A stretch of DNA of 64,000 nucleotides from Chengkuizengella axinellae (GTDB taxonomy: Bacteria > Bacillota > Bacilli > Paenibacillales > KCTC-33759): positions 310,001 to 374,000 of the forward strand of contig NZ_JAVAMP010000001.1 in NCBI RefSeq assembly GCF_030730905.1. The letters run 5' to 3'. The notes beneath the pieces were generated by a model, which did no database searches, had not been told where the DNA came from, and saw nothing but the letters and a program-made list of their open reading frames with translations. A program made the position numbers and the translations under genes. Position 1 is the first letter of the stretch, and each line of letters opens with the position of its first letter. Below, piece by piece: positions 9,303 through 18,072 of the stretch.

Positions 9303-9338
9303 AAAAAATTGAAACATGAACTAAAAGTTACATGTTTC
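9303..9338 (-). terminator. Terminator after the pro-peptide gene
   Basis: GAAACATG, 12-nt loop, CATGTTTC, then AATTTTTTC on the minus strand, about 50 bp after the peptide stop codon. Confidence 0.65.
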
Positions 9339-9390
9339 TCGAATTTAGTTATTAGAATTTGTACACTATTTTTAGTAGGACTTTACTTCA

Positions 9391-9507
9391 CTACCAACCG
9401 CCATCGCCTACTGTTAATTTAGCAAATTTTGAAACTTCAATAGGAATAATTGTTGATACAAGAAAAGCATAGATGAGTATAGATTTGATAAATCCTCTTT
9501 TTTTCAT
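9391..9507 (-). CDS. Secreted pro-peptide, candidate quorum-sensing signal precursor
   Basis: A 38-codon gene with a very strong RBS (GGAGGAGGA) 8 nt before the ATG. The product begins MKKRGFIK, has a hydrophobic stretch of about 15 residues (SILIYAFLVSTIIPI) and ends in the polar tail KFAKLTVGDGGW. That is the layout of PapR/NprX/Phr-type precursors: signal peptide, with the mature signal at the extreme C-terminus. It starts 24 bp after the stop of an XRE-TPR regulator on the same strand, the arrangement typical of RRNPP receptor-peptide pairs. Mature signal would lie within LTVGDGGW; processing sites are not known. Confidence 0.72.
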   Translation of the reverse strand: MKKRGFIKSILIYAFLVSTIIPIEVSKFAKLTVGDGGW

Positions 9508-9531
9508 ATTAATATCCTCCTCCAATTTTTT

Positions 9532-10815
9532 TTAATTTGAGGTTTTCGATTTGCAATTAAGGTAGTTTTCTAGTTTCTCTATAGTTAAAATATTCATCTT
9601 CTCTTTGTTATTAGTATGTATATTCATAATTAGTCTCAAGCATTCACTTTCTTTAGCAATAAGGTCAACATTGGAGTAACGTGTTGCCGCTTCTAAATAA
9701 TAATTTATGCCATCTTCTGTTCTATTAGTTAGGATAAAGTAATCTCCTTTGAGTTTGAAATAGTGACCTAACTCTGCCTTTTTAAACGGGGTAACATATG
9801 TATTAGCAAGAATCTTTTCTTCTAGTTGAAGAAGTTCCTCAATTTCAGATATTCTATTCTCTTGTAAGTACAGATTTATTAAAAGGTTCACAACATGAGG
9901 CAAGGTATAATTTCCGCAAATTGGTAAGTTTTCTTGAAGTATTGAAATAGCTGATTGATGACTTCCGCTTGCTGAATATAGTACTGCTTCTATTAAATAT
10001 GTATTGTCTTTTACTTCTGGGAGTGAAAATTCCTTGTATAGATCTAAGTATTTTTTTGTTTGTACATAATCGCCTAAATAGTAATAACAATTACATATGA
10101 TATAAATAGTGTTTGCTTGCATTCTAATATCAGATATCGTTGAATCCAATGCTTTTTTACCCATCTCAATACTTTCTTCAAATAAATACAAGTTGTAAGC
10201 ATGAACTTCTAATTTATAATAAATCACCCCACGCTCTTCACTAGATAGAAAATCCTCAAAAAACAAAATACCTTTCCCCGATACATATGTCGACCGAAGC
10301 TTAGTAAAATCATCCCGCTCAATCAGATAAGTCTGCAACAAGCCTTTAGCGATATAAGGCATGATTCCATGTGCTCGTGAGTAATTAATGATGACTTGAT
10401 AGAGTGCTAATCTAATAGTAGAATCTTCGATATTTCCTGTTTTTGTATAAAGTTCTCCTACTAATTCTAAACTATCCTCTGTAGAATATTCAAGGGTTTT
10501 TCTAGCAACTTTGGTAATTACATCAATATTTTTGCCTACTTGCACCAATTTATTAAATATAGAGAATAAAATATTCGTTCTCTCTTCAACCTCGATATAT
10601 TGTTCGATCAATTCTTCAAAAGGAATATGTAGTACAGAACCAATTTTTTGAATATTAGCAAGGGATGGGCGTTTAATTTGTCCAGATTCAATTCGAGACA
10701 AATTTGCTTTATCCACTTCAGATAATGTTTCTAATTGTACTAATGTCATTTTTGCTTGTTTTCTATAATATTGAATGAGTTCCCCCAATGATGAAGGTTT
10801 ATAGGTGGTTATCAT
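9532..10815 (-). CDS. XRE-TPR transcriptional regulator, RRNPP-like peptide receptor
   Basis: 427 residues. An N-terminal XRE helix-turn-helix (about 8-62; LGELIQYYRKQAKMTLVQLE, then LSRIESGQIKRPS) precedes TPR-like helical repeats to the end. This is the layout of PlcR, NprR and Rgg receptors that bind an imported signal peptide. The start is the ATG at 10815 because AGGAGTGG lies just upstream; the longer in-frame ATG has no RBS. The TPR half is clearly homologous to the three TPR-wHTH proteins downstream. The peptide gene follows 24 bp after its stop. Two copies of TTACATATATATT upstream may be its operator. Confidence 0.85.
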   Translation of the reverse strand: MITTYKPSSLGELIQYYRKQAKMTLVQLETLSEVDKANLSRIESGQIKRPSLANIQKIGSVLHIPFEELIEQYIEVEERTNILFSIFNKLVQVGKNIDVITKVARKTLEYSTEDSLELVGELYTKTGNIEDSTIRLALYQVIINYSRAHGIMPYIAKGLLQTYLIERDDFTKLRSTYVSGKGILFFEDFLSSEERGVIYYKLEVHAYNLYLFEESIEMGKKALDSTISDIRMQANTIYIICNCYYYLGDYVQTKKYLDLYKEFSLPEVKDNTYLIEAVLYSASGSHQSAISILQENLPICGNYTLPHVVNLLINLYLQENRISEIEELLQLEEKILANTYVTPFKKAELGHYFKLKGDYFILTNRTEDGINYYLEAATRYSNVDLIAKESECLRLIMNIHTNNKEKMNILTIEKLENYLNCKSKTSN

Positions 10816-10831
10816 TCTTGCTCCACTCCTT

Positions 10832-10879
10832 TTACATATATATTGACTATACATAAATATTTGTTATTACATATATATT
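10832..10879. promoter_or_regulatory. Pair of 13-bp direct repeats upstream of the XRE-TPR regulator
   Basis: TTACATATATATT occurs at 10832-10844 and again at 10867-10879, a 35-bp period. A related TACATATACATTATT lies before the TPR-wHTH operon. Candidate binding sites of the XRE-TPR regulator, although AT-richness makes chance similarity possible. Confidence 0.4.
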
Positions 10880-10991
10880 TGAAAATTAATCAATTAATAA
10901 CTTATTTTACCATTATATTTTATGAAAATAAAGTCTATCTCATCTAATTATAATGGCAACTGTGAAGTTTTTTCTATTAAATTCAAAAATA

Positions 10992-11020
10992 TTGAATACT
11001 TTTGCTTAAGTAATGATAAT
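10992..11020 (+). promoter_or_regulatory. Candidate sigma-A promoter of the MORN-repeat gene
   Basis: TTGAAT at 10992-10997, a 17-bp spacer, GATAAT at 11015-11020; 45 bp before the start codon. Confidence 0.5.
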
Positions 11021-11064
11021 TTGCAGCCTTTTAAAATAGAAATAATATGAGAGGATGTGATAGG

Positions 11065-13005
11065 ATGAAATTGCATCATCGATGGATGATATTAATATTA
11101 ATAATTTTGTGTATATTTTTCATAAGCATGACTTCACTTGCAAGTGAAAAGTCGATTAAGGTTTATTATGATGGTGAGGAAGTTTTATTTGATGAAAAAC
11201 CTGTTGTGGTAAATGGGGTAACGTTAGTTCAGTTTAGACCTATATTTGAAAAGATGGGAATGCAAATATCCTGGGATCAAACGACAGGAGAAATTACTGC
11301 TTTTAATCTGATGCTTTATATGAAATTAACATTAGATAAAGAAATGGCCGCGGTTAATGATGAAGAGATCGTTTTACAAACGGCACCTACAAATATCAAT
11401 GGTCACACATTTGTCCCTTTAAGATTCATAGCAGAACAAGGAGACAAAGAGATCATTTGGAATCAACAAGAACGTACAATACATATCAAATCAGATTCGC
11501 ATAAATTATTAATAGATGCTCTGGTAGATAAAAATTTTCCTCAAATAAAATATTTGTTTAGTACTTATGATTATTCTAGCTTTACTAAGTTTTCTAGTCA
11601 ATTATTAGAAAAAGATATAAACCCCAATTTGAAAGATGTAAACGGCAACTCCCTATTACATCTTTCCATTACTTATTCACAACCAACTATTGTGCAGGGT
11701 TTAATTCAATCTAAAGCAGATTTAACTTCCATGAATAATGAAGGTGAAAATCCATTAGAATTAGTTCAATCTCATTACTTGCTCAGCATAGAACAGTCAT
11801 TGGAACATAAGGAAACATTAAGAGAAATTATGAGACTAATTATTGATCAAATGGCTGTAAACGAGACGATTGATTATGAAGAAGGGGATCAATATATTGG
11901 GCAAATTGTAAATGAATTTAGAAATGGGTATGGAACATATATTTGGGCAGATGGCGATATGTATGCAGGTGAATGGATAGATGGGTATTACAGCGGTTAT
12001 GGAACTTACACTTTTCAACACGGTGATGTGTATGAGGGTGATTTTCTGTATGAGGAGAGCCATGGACAAGGAACGTATACTTGGTCTAATGGGGATCAAT
12101 ATATTGGGGAATGGAAGAATGATTTATATAACGGAAATGGAAAATTTATCTATGCAAATGGGGATATATATGAAGGAGAATTTCTAAATGAAAAGAAACA
12201 CGGGTATGGCAGGATAACTTATTATGAAGGTACGGTGTATGAAGGGTATTGGGATAATGATGTACAACACGGATATGGAAAAATTTATAAATTATATGAG
12301 GAAGGTTATGTTGAAGGTCATTTTGTTAATGGAATTCTAGAAGGAAATGTGATCGTAACCATGCCTGATGGCAGTAGTTATGAGGTACTCTACACTAATA
12401 ATGAAGTCGTGGAGGTATTAAAGCAATTTCGATATAAATTCAAAATGAAGGAAGCAGATACCGAATATGATGTTGTGATTTACTCAGAGGATGAAACGAT
12501 TCGAAGCGGAATCGGTAGACAATGGGCATGTACGAATGCAGATGATGTCATTTATAACGGAACTTATCAAATGGAGATTTTATTAAATGGGCAGCTAATT
12601 GACAGTATGAATTTAGGAGACGTAACATTTAAAGATAATGGTCTAAAAGATTTTTCTTTTATTATTCAAGGCGAACCAGACTTATTGGCTATCTCACAAT
12701 GTGAAGGAAGTGATTTCAACTTATTAAAGTTTTATATGATCAAAGATGGTAAAATAACGCTGATTAAAAATGAAAGCGAAGATCTGAATCTTTATTTATC
12801 CTCTGGTTTATCTATGAAATATGTTTCACCTCAACATTATCAATCTATGGTTTATTCAAATGAAAAAGGATACGTGTTTTCAAATTGGGAGTTGGATATT
12901 GAGAACGAAATGTTTATTCATAAGAAGGATTTCTCATTTGATGATTGGGGAAGTGATTATGGAACGAAGTGGATGGAAGATGAAACATATATTTATATAG
13001 ATTAA
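11065..13005 (+). CDS. Secreted protein with copper-amine-oxidase-N, ankyrin and MORN repeats
   Basis: 646 residues from the ATG preceded by AGAGG at 11050; an ATG 18 nt earlier lacks an RBS. An N-terminal signal peptide (MILILIILCIFFISM) precedes a copper-amine-oxidase-like N-terminal domain (about 30-142; VNGHTFVPLRFIA-like motifs), a putative scaffold in exported Bacillota proteins. Ankyrin-like repeats follow (about 145-240; GNSLLHLSITYSQP), then about six MORN repeats (about 268-415; GYGTYIWADGDMYAGEW). The last 200 residues resemble nothing I recognise. Probably a cell-surface structural or lipid-contacting protein; the function is unknown. Confidence 0.85.
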   Translation: MKLHHRWMILILIILCIFFISMTSLASEKSIKVYYDGEEVLFDEKPVVVNGVTLVQFRPIFEKMGMQISWDQTTGEITAFNLMLYMKLTLDKEMAAVNDEEIVLQTAPTNINGHTFVPLRFIAEQGDKEIIWNQQERTIHIKSDSHKLLIDALVDKNFPQIKYLFSTYDYSSFTKFSSQLLEKDINPNLKDVNGNSLLHLSITYSQPTIVQGLIQSKADLTSMNNEGENPLELVQSHYLLSIEQSLEHKETLREIMRLIIDQMAVNETIDYEEGDQYIGQIVNEFRNGYGTYIWADGDMYAGEWIDGYYSGYGTYTFQHGDVYEGDFLYEESHGQGTYTWSNGDQYIGEWKNDLYNGNGKFIYANGDIYEGEFLNEKKHGYGRITYYEGTVYEGYWDNDVQHGYGKIYKLYEEGYVEGHFVNGILEGNVIVTMPDGSSYEVLYTNNEVVEVLKQFRYKFKMKEADTEYDVVIYSEDETIRSGIGRQWACTNADDVIYNGTYQMEILLNGQLIDSMNLGDVTFKDNGLKDFSFIIQGEPDLLAISQCEGSDFNLLKFYMIKDGKITLIKNESEDLNLYLSSGLSMKYVSPQHYQSMVYSNEKGYVFSNWELDIENEMFIHKKDFSFDDWGSDYGTKWMEDETYIYID

Positions 13006-13012
13006 TCATTTA

Positions 13013-13032
13013 GAGGGTGTAGCAGCACCCTC
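13013..13032 (+). terminator. Terminator after the MORN-repeat gene
   Basis: GAGGGTG, loop TAGCAG, CACCCTC, followed by a T-rich stretch. It lies between this gene and the convergent small gene. Confidence 0.75.
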
Positions 13033-13053
13033 CTTATAACCATTTTTTATTTT

Positions 13054-13212
13054 TTACCATTTTTTATTTTTTCTTCTTACACAAACCTTTACTTTACGAG
13101 TTTTTCTTACTTTTTTAGTTAATGTAATTTTTGTAGTGTTGGTTACTCTTCTAGTAATGATTTTTCTTTTTACTCTCACTCTTGTTCTCTTTTTAGTTTT
13201 ACAATGTGCCAT
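13054..13212 (-). CDS. Small, highly basic protein
   Basis: 52 residues with a near-perfect RBS (AGGAGGTGATAGTG) before the ATG. About half of the residues are Lys or Arg; it begins MAHCKTKKRTRVRVKRK and ends RRKNKKW, with two cysteines. The composition suggests a nucleic-acid-binding or spore-associated protein, but I recognise no family. The 3' end contains a 17-bp tandem duplication (CCATTTTTTATTTTTTA twice) that covers the last codons and stop. The interval 13213-13485 holds only this gene's RBS and the rarA start region. Confidence 0.7.
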   Translation of the reverse strand: MAHCKTKKRTRVRVKRKIITRRVTNTTKITLTKKVRKTRKVKVCVRRKNKKW

Positions 13213-13485
13213 CACTATCACCTCCTATATAATTATTTATATGGAAATAGAAATGATTGGCTTGTGTATTTAACTCAGAGTAAACGTACAAATTGTGAAA
13301 ACTATACTTTTTGCCTATCTTCAAAATTAAATAAATTGAATTCACGTTTTGATTTTTGATATAGTCTAAAGAAGTAGTACGTTCAAAAAGTTGCGTCTTC
13401 TGAAATAAGAAGGTTGAACAAGAACAACCTTTATAATATGAATAGAATAAAAAAATGAATGAATACTTGAAGGTAGTGAAAAATA

Positions 13486-14796
13486 ATGGACTTGTTTTCA
13501 TATGATGAATCACAGCAGACGAATCATCAGTTATTGGCAGATCGAATGCGGCCGCAAACTTTAGATGAATATATTGGACAAAAACATATCGTGGGAGAAG
13601 GGAAGCTGCTTCGAAGAGCTATAGAAGCGGATCAACTGACGTCGATTATTTTGTATGGACCCCCTGGGGTTGGGAAAACAACATTAGCAAACATCATTTC
13701 TAATCAAACCAATGGGAGCTTTGTGCAGTTAAATGCTGTTGATGCTTCCGTTAAAGATGTGCGCGAAGTGATTGAAAATGCAAAAATGAGTAAAAGGATG
13801 TACGATAATAAAACAATCCTTTTTTTAGATGAAGTACATCGGTTTAATAAATCTAGACAGGATGCTCTATTACCAGCAGTAGAGCAAGGTATTATTATAT
13901 TGATTGGAGCGACAACAGAAAATCCTTTCCATCATGTAAATGGTGCTTTGCTTTCCAGATCAACTTTATTTGAATTACAGGCTTTAACATACAAACACTC
14001 TCTAGAAGCCATGAAAAGAGCATTAGGAGATGAAGGTAAAGGGTTAGGGACTCTTCAAGTCCAAGTGGATGAAGAGGCTTTGCTGCATGTTGCACAAATG
14101 GCAAATGGTGATATACGAAGATCTTTAAATGCCTTAGAATTAGCGGTCATGACAACTCATCCAAATCAAGAAGGAACAATTCATGTCACATTGGAAGTAG
14201 CAGAGGAATCCATTCGTCGTCCAACGATTAAAGCGGATGAGTCCACCCAATATGATATTTTATCTGCGTTTCATAAAAGTATTCGAGGATCAAGTGATGC
14301 AGCGTTGTTTTGGTTTATATATGCGGTTGAAAAACTAGGTATGGACCCTATGACTTTCATTAGAAGGTTGATTGTAGCTAGTAGTGAAGATATAGGGCTT
14401 GCAAATCCGCAGGCGATGGTGCAATCCGTTACAGCTATGGAAGCCTATCAAAAAATTGGCTGGCCCGAAGCAAAATATATCATTTCCCAGGCAATTTTAT
14501 TTGCAGTGGAAAGTCCTAAATCGAATGCGATACCTACTGCTTTATCAAAAGTAGCACACATATTGGAAAACTTGAAATCGGCAGAAGTTCCTTTCCATTT
14601 AAGAGATACACACTACAAAGGAGCCGAAGAACTAGGGCATAAAGGATATCAATATCCACATGATTACCCTGGTCATTATGTGAAGCAGCAATATTTACCT
14701 GATAAAATTAAAAATCAAACCATCTATGAAGCTACAGAACAGGGGATGGAAGAAAAGATTAAAATCAACCAAAGCCGAAGAAGGAAACAGCAATAG
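13486..14796 (+). CDS. rarA: Replication-associated recombination protein A (AAA+ ATPase)
   Basis: MgsA/WRNIP1 family ATPase that acts at stalled replication forks. Walker A GPPGVGKTT is at 58-66 and Walker B LFLDEVHRF at about 116-124. The sensor region ATTENPFHHVNGALLSR is visible. The C-terminal tetramerisation domain holds SSEDIGLANP. 436 residues, normal for the family. In Bacillus it follows yrvM and precedes cymR; here both gaps are filled with accessory genes. No terminator follows directly: the best candidate lies 2 kb away, beyond an apparent insertion. Confidence 0.96.
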   Translation: MDLFSYDESQQTNHQLLADRMRPQTLDEYIGQKHIVGEGKLLRRAIEADQLTSIILYGPPGVGKTTLANIISNQTNGSFVQLNAVDASVKDVREVIENAKMSKRMYDNKTILFLDEVHRFNKSRQDALLPAVEQGIIILIGATTENPFHHVNGALLSRSTLFELQALTYKHSLEAMKRALGDEGKGLGTLQVQVDEEALLHVAQMANGDIRRSLNALELAVMTTHPNQEGTIHVTLEVAEESIRRPTIKADESTQYDILSAFHKSIRGSSDAALFWFIYAVEKLGMDPMTFIRRLIVASSEDIGLANPQAMVQSVTAMEAYQKIGWPEAKYIISQAILFAVESPKSNAIPTALSKVAHILENLKSAEVPFHLRDTHYKGAEELGHKGYQYPHDYPGHYVKQQYLPDKIKNQTIYEATEQGMEEKIKINQSRRRKQQ

Positions 14797-14800
14797 TAGA

Positions 14801-16750
14801 TGTTGGTTTAAAATAAAGTTTGATCAAAAATTTCATGCAAATCCTTATTCTATGGCAAACAAAAAGAATCCATTTTAAAAAAAGATTGATCAAAATGAAT
14901 TCCTAATTTGAAATTGACTACTTTATTTTTATAAAAAAGTTTGATCATTCTATTGTCTACCTTCTTTTACAATTATTTTTTAACCTGTTATATAATCTTT
15001 AATGAATTTTGCCAATAGTAACGTAATACATTCTTTGAAAAACAACTCAATATCCCAGAGGCATCATCATCTGTTAACTCTCCTAACTAATTGATGGTTT
15101 CTTGTGGGGTGTAGGCAGCTGAGATGGTTTTGGCTTAATAGTTACATTGATTTTAGATTATGATACTACTTGTGATACTTTTTTTGATTTTTTAAAAATG
15201 TTTGTAAAAAAGCTACTTAACGCAAATATAAGTATAGTAACACTTAAAAAAAGATAAGGAAAACGAATATTTCCATTTCCAAAGAATTCACTAATAAAGT
15301 CAAGGAAAATAGGAGAAAAAAATTGTCCTAAAAACATGGTACTTGATACAATTGACATTGCAGTTACAGTATTTTTCTTATCTACTGAATTGGAAACAGC
15401 TAAGAACAAATCAGGAATATATAACCCCATCCCTGTCCCCATAATAAGAACCCCAGCGCAAATCATAAATAAATTAGTACCTGTACCTATTAGATAAAAA
15501 CCAATTGACATTAACAAAAATAAGGTAGGTACGAACATTTTGATTAAAAACACCTTTATCTTTCTATATAAAAAACCAGCTATAAATCCTGAGATTGATA
15601 TAAATGAGATGACAACACCTGCAATTGTAGAATCTCCCAAACTTAATTCATTTACATAAATCGCAATATTTGCGGGAATTGAGTAAAATGCAATTATTAT
15701 TAAAAACATTGAAATACTTATTACATACACTCTTTTTGGTAACTTACTTTTTCCAGTATTTATTGTATCAGTTTTTTTCTGCTCATTAGGTAAAAACAAC
15801 CACACTAATAATAAAACAATGAGTCCAATTAAATATACCGAGAAAGAGTATCTCCAACTTATTGCAGCTAACCATCCAGATAATAATAAAGAAATAATTC
15901 CTCCAAAATTATTCGATGCACTAGCTCTACCCATCATTGTTGCTCTTTTTTCACCTTCAAAATAGTCAGAAATCAAACTTGTTGTAAGAGGCATTATAAA
16001 ACCTACACCTATTCCCAACACTGCTCGGAAAAACAATAAAATAGAAATATTATTTACGAATGCTCCCCCTACACCACCTACCAAATATAAAGATAAACCT
16101 AACATTATTAGTGATTTTTTACTATATTTGTGACTTAGTTTACTCACTACAATTGTTGATGGAATGATGAATAAAGAGGGGATTGTAACTATTAATTTTA
16201 TAAGTGTAATATTAGCTTCATTGAAATATTCCTCTAAATTACTCAATGCTGGAGCAATTGCAGCTCCTACCATGACAGTTAATAATGATAAAGATAGTAT
16301 GGTGATGGATACTTCTCTCATATGCCTCTCTCCTTTATTAATATAATTAAAAATACTATTTTTTATAACACCCTCCAGTATACAAAATATAACAAAAATA
16401 TCATAGCATGATTAAATCCCATAAAGGTAGGATGTAACTTTAATCCACAAGACGCTTCTCTGTTAGAGAAACGCACCTTATTGTTGAGAATTAGTATGTT
16501 CCTTAAATTCAAGTAATTTAACTTTATATTGTATTTCAATAAATTGCGTTTGTCTTTAAATTAGAAGATTTACTTTGTCTCATTATTTGATTGTGTTACT
16601 GACATCCTATAACCCATTTATATTCACTATCAAATCTTAAACAATCTGGCCCCGATTGTGTAATAAGTAGTTAAAAAACTCATGATTCACATTCAATTCA
16701 TGAGTTTTGATCAATCTTTTTTACATGTGATCAAACTTTATTTCAAACCT
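14801..16750. other. Apparent insertion bounded by inverted repeats, carrying an MFS gene
   Basis: AAATAAAGTTTGATCA lies near the left edge (14811-14826) and its reverse complement near the right edge (16728-16743); with one mismatch the arms extend to 22 bp (14805-14826 / 16728-16749). A second inverted pair AAAAAGATTGATCAAAA lies just inside. ATAGTAGA occurs just outside both ends (14793-14800 and 16751-16758), like a target duplication. The left copy contains the rarA stop codon. No transposase is present. Non-coding parts (14797-15157, 16322-16777) hold nothing else I recognise. Confidence 0.5.
15158..16321 (-). CDS. Major facilitator superfamily transporter (12 TM, drug-efflux type)
   Basis: 387 residues with about 12 hydrophobic segments. 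The loop 2-3 motif appears as KLSHKYSKKSLIMLG and motif C-like glycine-rich sequence in TM4-5 (RAVLGIGVGFIMPLTTSLI). Resembles proton-coupled drug or metabolite exporters; the substrate is not deducible. A good RBS (GGAGAGAGG) precedes the ATG. It is the only gene in a segment flanked by inverted repeats and lies opposite to rarA. Confidence 0.85.
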   Translation of the reverse strand: MREVSITILSLSLLTVMVGAAIAPALSNLEEYFNEANITLIKLIVTIPSLFIIPSTIVVSKLSHKYSKKSLIMLGLSLYLVGGVGGAFVNNISILLFFRAVLGIGVGFIMPLTTSLISDYFEGEKRATMMGRASASNNFGGIISLLLSGWLAAISWRYSFSVYLIGLIVLLLVWLFLPNEQKKTDTINTGKSKLPKRVYVISISMFLIIIAFYSIPANIAIYVNELSLGDSTIAGVVISFISISGFIAGFLYRKIKVFLIKMFVPTLFLLMSIGFYLIGTGTNLFMICAGVLIMGTGMGLYIPDLFLAVSNSVDKKNTVTAMSIVSSTMFLGQFFSPIFLDFISEFFGNGNIRFPYLFLSVTILIFALSSFFTNIFKKSKKVSQVVS

Positions 16751-16777
16751 ATAGTAGAAAAGATAGATATAAAAATG

Positions 16778-16825
16778 AACCTTTAAAAATCACTATTAGA
16801 TAGTGCTTTAGAAGGTTCTTTTTTT
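16778..16825 (+). terminator. Terminator, probably originally that of rarA
   Basis: GAACCTT, then an inner CACTA/TAGTG hairpin, then AAGGTTC and seven T. It sits just outside the right repeat of the inserted segment; no other plus-strand gene between rarA and here needs it. Confidence 0.7.
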
Positions 16826-16956
16826 AGTCTCATAATTTAAGATTTGATGATGATATGATTTTCCATCCGATTGAAAATCTCAGTCTATAAAAGGTTTCGC
16901 TATAAAAATGTACAGAACAACCAGTAGATTGGCACAATCAGCAAGTACAATTACTA

Positions 16957-16965
16957 CATATATTA
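16957..16965 (+). promoter_or_regulatory. Sigma-K-like -10 box before the first Ena-like gene
   Basis: CATATATTA fits the CATANNNTA -10 consensus of mother-cell sigma-K. The -35 position has TC instead of AC at the 17-bp distance, so it is imperfect. The same box precedes the genes at 18073 and 36130. Confidence 0.4.
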
Positions 16966-17024
16966 AATCATGAGGTTGATAAAGCCATATAAACAACTGA
17001 ATGAAAGAAAGGAGATTATAATCT

Positions 17025-17408
17025 ATGAGTTATTCCTCTCAAAATGATGCATGCTGTCCGATCTCCTGTGCGGGAATGGATTTGATTCCAAGGGATTTGT
17101 TTTTAGTAAAGAGATGTGTTCCTATTCAAGCTTTATGTAATTCTTTAAACTTCGATTTGTTTGTAGATAATGGCAATCTACAACCTAGTGGAGTAATTAC
17201 TTTTGTGAATAAGACTACATGTCCTGATTGTCAAATGACTGCTGATATTACTGACAATGGCGTAATAACCTCTTATTCGATTGGAATAGAAAGTTCAGTA
17301 ACCATTGAAGTAAGCAATTTAGAAATGATTGTAATTGAATGTAATTCTACTGTACAAGCAAATATTTGTACAGGGACTTTAGAAATGGACTTGCAATACA
17401 AGCTTTGA
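17025..17408 (+). CDS. S-Ena-like endospore appendage subunit 1
   Basis: 127 residues, a short N-terminal arm with CCPISC (10-15), then KRCVPIQALC and a beta-rich body (GVITFVNKTTC, SSVTIEVSNLEMIVI) ending in ICTGTLEMDLQY. A cysteine-bearing N-terminal connector, jelly-roll body and terminal Cys-strand are features of DUF3992 S-Ena pilus subunits of Bacillus spores, which cross-link by disulfides. The CC-to-C spacing differs from Bacillus Ena1. Two paralogues follow. Strong RBS (AAAGGAG). Family assignment is by pattern, not by search. Confidence 0.55.
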   Translation: MSYSSQNDACCPISCAGMDLIPRDLFLVKRCVPIQALCNSLNFDLFVDNGNLQPSGVITFVNKTTCPDCQMTADITDNGVITSYSIGIESSVTIEVSNLEMIVIECNSTVQANICTGTLEMDLQYKL

Positions 17409-17462
17409 AGGATTGTTATGTAAATTCATAAAAAAACCTTAGAAAAGAGAGGTGAGGGGACT

Positions 17463-17885
17463 ATGGATTCATATACTGCTAAAAGTGATACTTGCTGTCC
17501 CATATCATGCGCAGGTCTTGAACTATTTGCTAAAGAACGCATATTAATAAAAAGATGCCTTCCAATTAGAGGATTATGTAATGATCCAGATATTCCTAAC
17601 CCACCAATTATTACATTGTTTGATTCAAACTTATCACCAGATTCTACTCAGTTACCTTCAGGGGTTATTACAGTAGTGAACACAACAGAAAATTCTAGCT
17701 GTAGTATGGTTTTATTTGTGACTGATGTTTTAGGAGCAGTGAGTACAGAAGTGGAAAATAATAGTTCATTTACTGTGACAGTAAATAGATTATCAATTGT
17801 TTTTATAGTATGTGTAGGACCCGATCAAACTGAATTTTGCACAGGAACATATGAAATGGATTTATCATATGACATTAATAAATAG
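17463..17885 (+). CDS. S-Ena-like endospore appendage subunit 2
   Basis: 140 residues, paralogue of its neighbours: CCPISCAGLELF at the N-terminus, IKRCLPIRGLCN, GVITVVNTTENSSC, and the terminal FCTGTYEMDLSY. It carries about 12 more residues than subunit 1 between the second cysteine pair and the GVIT strand. It starts 55 bp after subunit 1 with the RBS AGAGGTGAGGGG and is probably co-transcribed with it. Several subunit types in one locus parallels the Ena1A/B/C arrangement. Confidence 0.55.
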   Translation: MDSYTAKSDTCCPISCAGLELFAKERILIKRCLPIRGLCNDPDIPNPPIITLFDSNLSPDSTQLPSGVITVVNTTENSSCSMVLFVTDVLGAVSTEVENNSSFTVTVNRLSIVFIVCVGPDQTEFCTGTYEMDLSYDINK

Positions 17886-17991
17886 ATGGAGAATAATTAT
17901 TTTTCTATTGAGTGGGTGTATGGTGTTTTCATAGTTTGAGAAAAGGTAAGATATGCTTAAAATGAGTTTTACTACTAGTAGATGCGCACAT

Positions 17992-18019
17992 ACGATGAAT
18001 ACACCTCTAACATATATTA
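17992..18019 (+). promoter_or_regulatory. Sigma-K-like promoter of the third Ena-like gene
   Basis: AC at 17992-17993, exactly 17 bp, then CATATATTA at 18011-18019, fitting AC-N17-CATANNNTA. It lies about 55 bp before the start codon, in keeping with late mother-cell expression of a spore-surface protein. Confidence 0.5.
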
Positions 18020-18072
18020 GAATATATCTTATTGTTTAGAGTTGATATGAATGGGAAAGGAAATGGTTGACC

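Noticed and set aside
13199-13513. 104-codon minus-strand frame across the rarA start
   Set aside because: No RBS; overlaps the start of rarA and the RBS and first codons of the small basic gene, which has far better signals.
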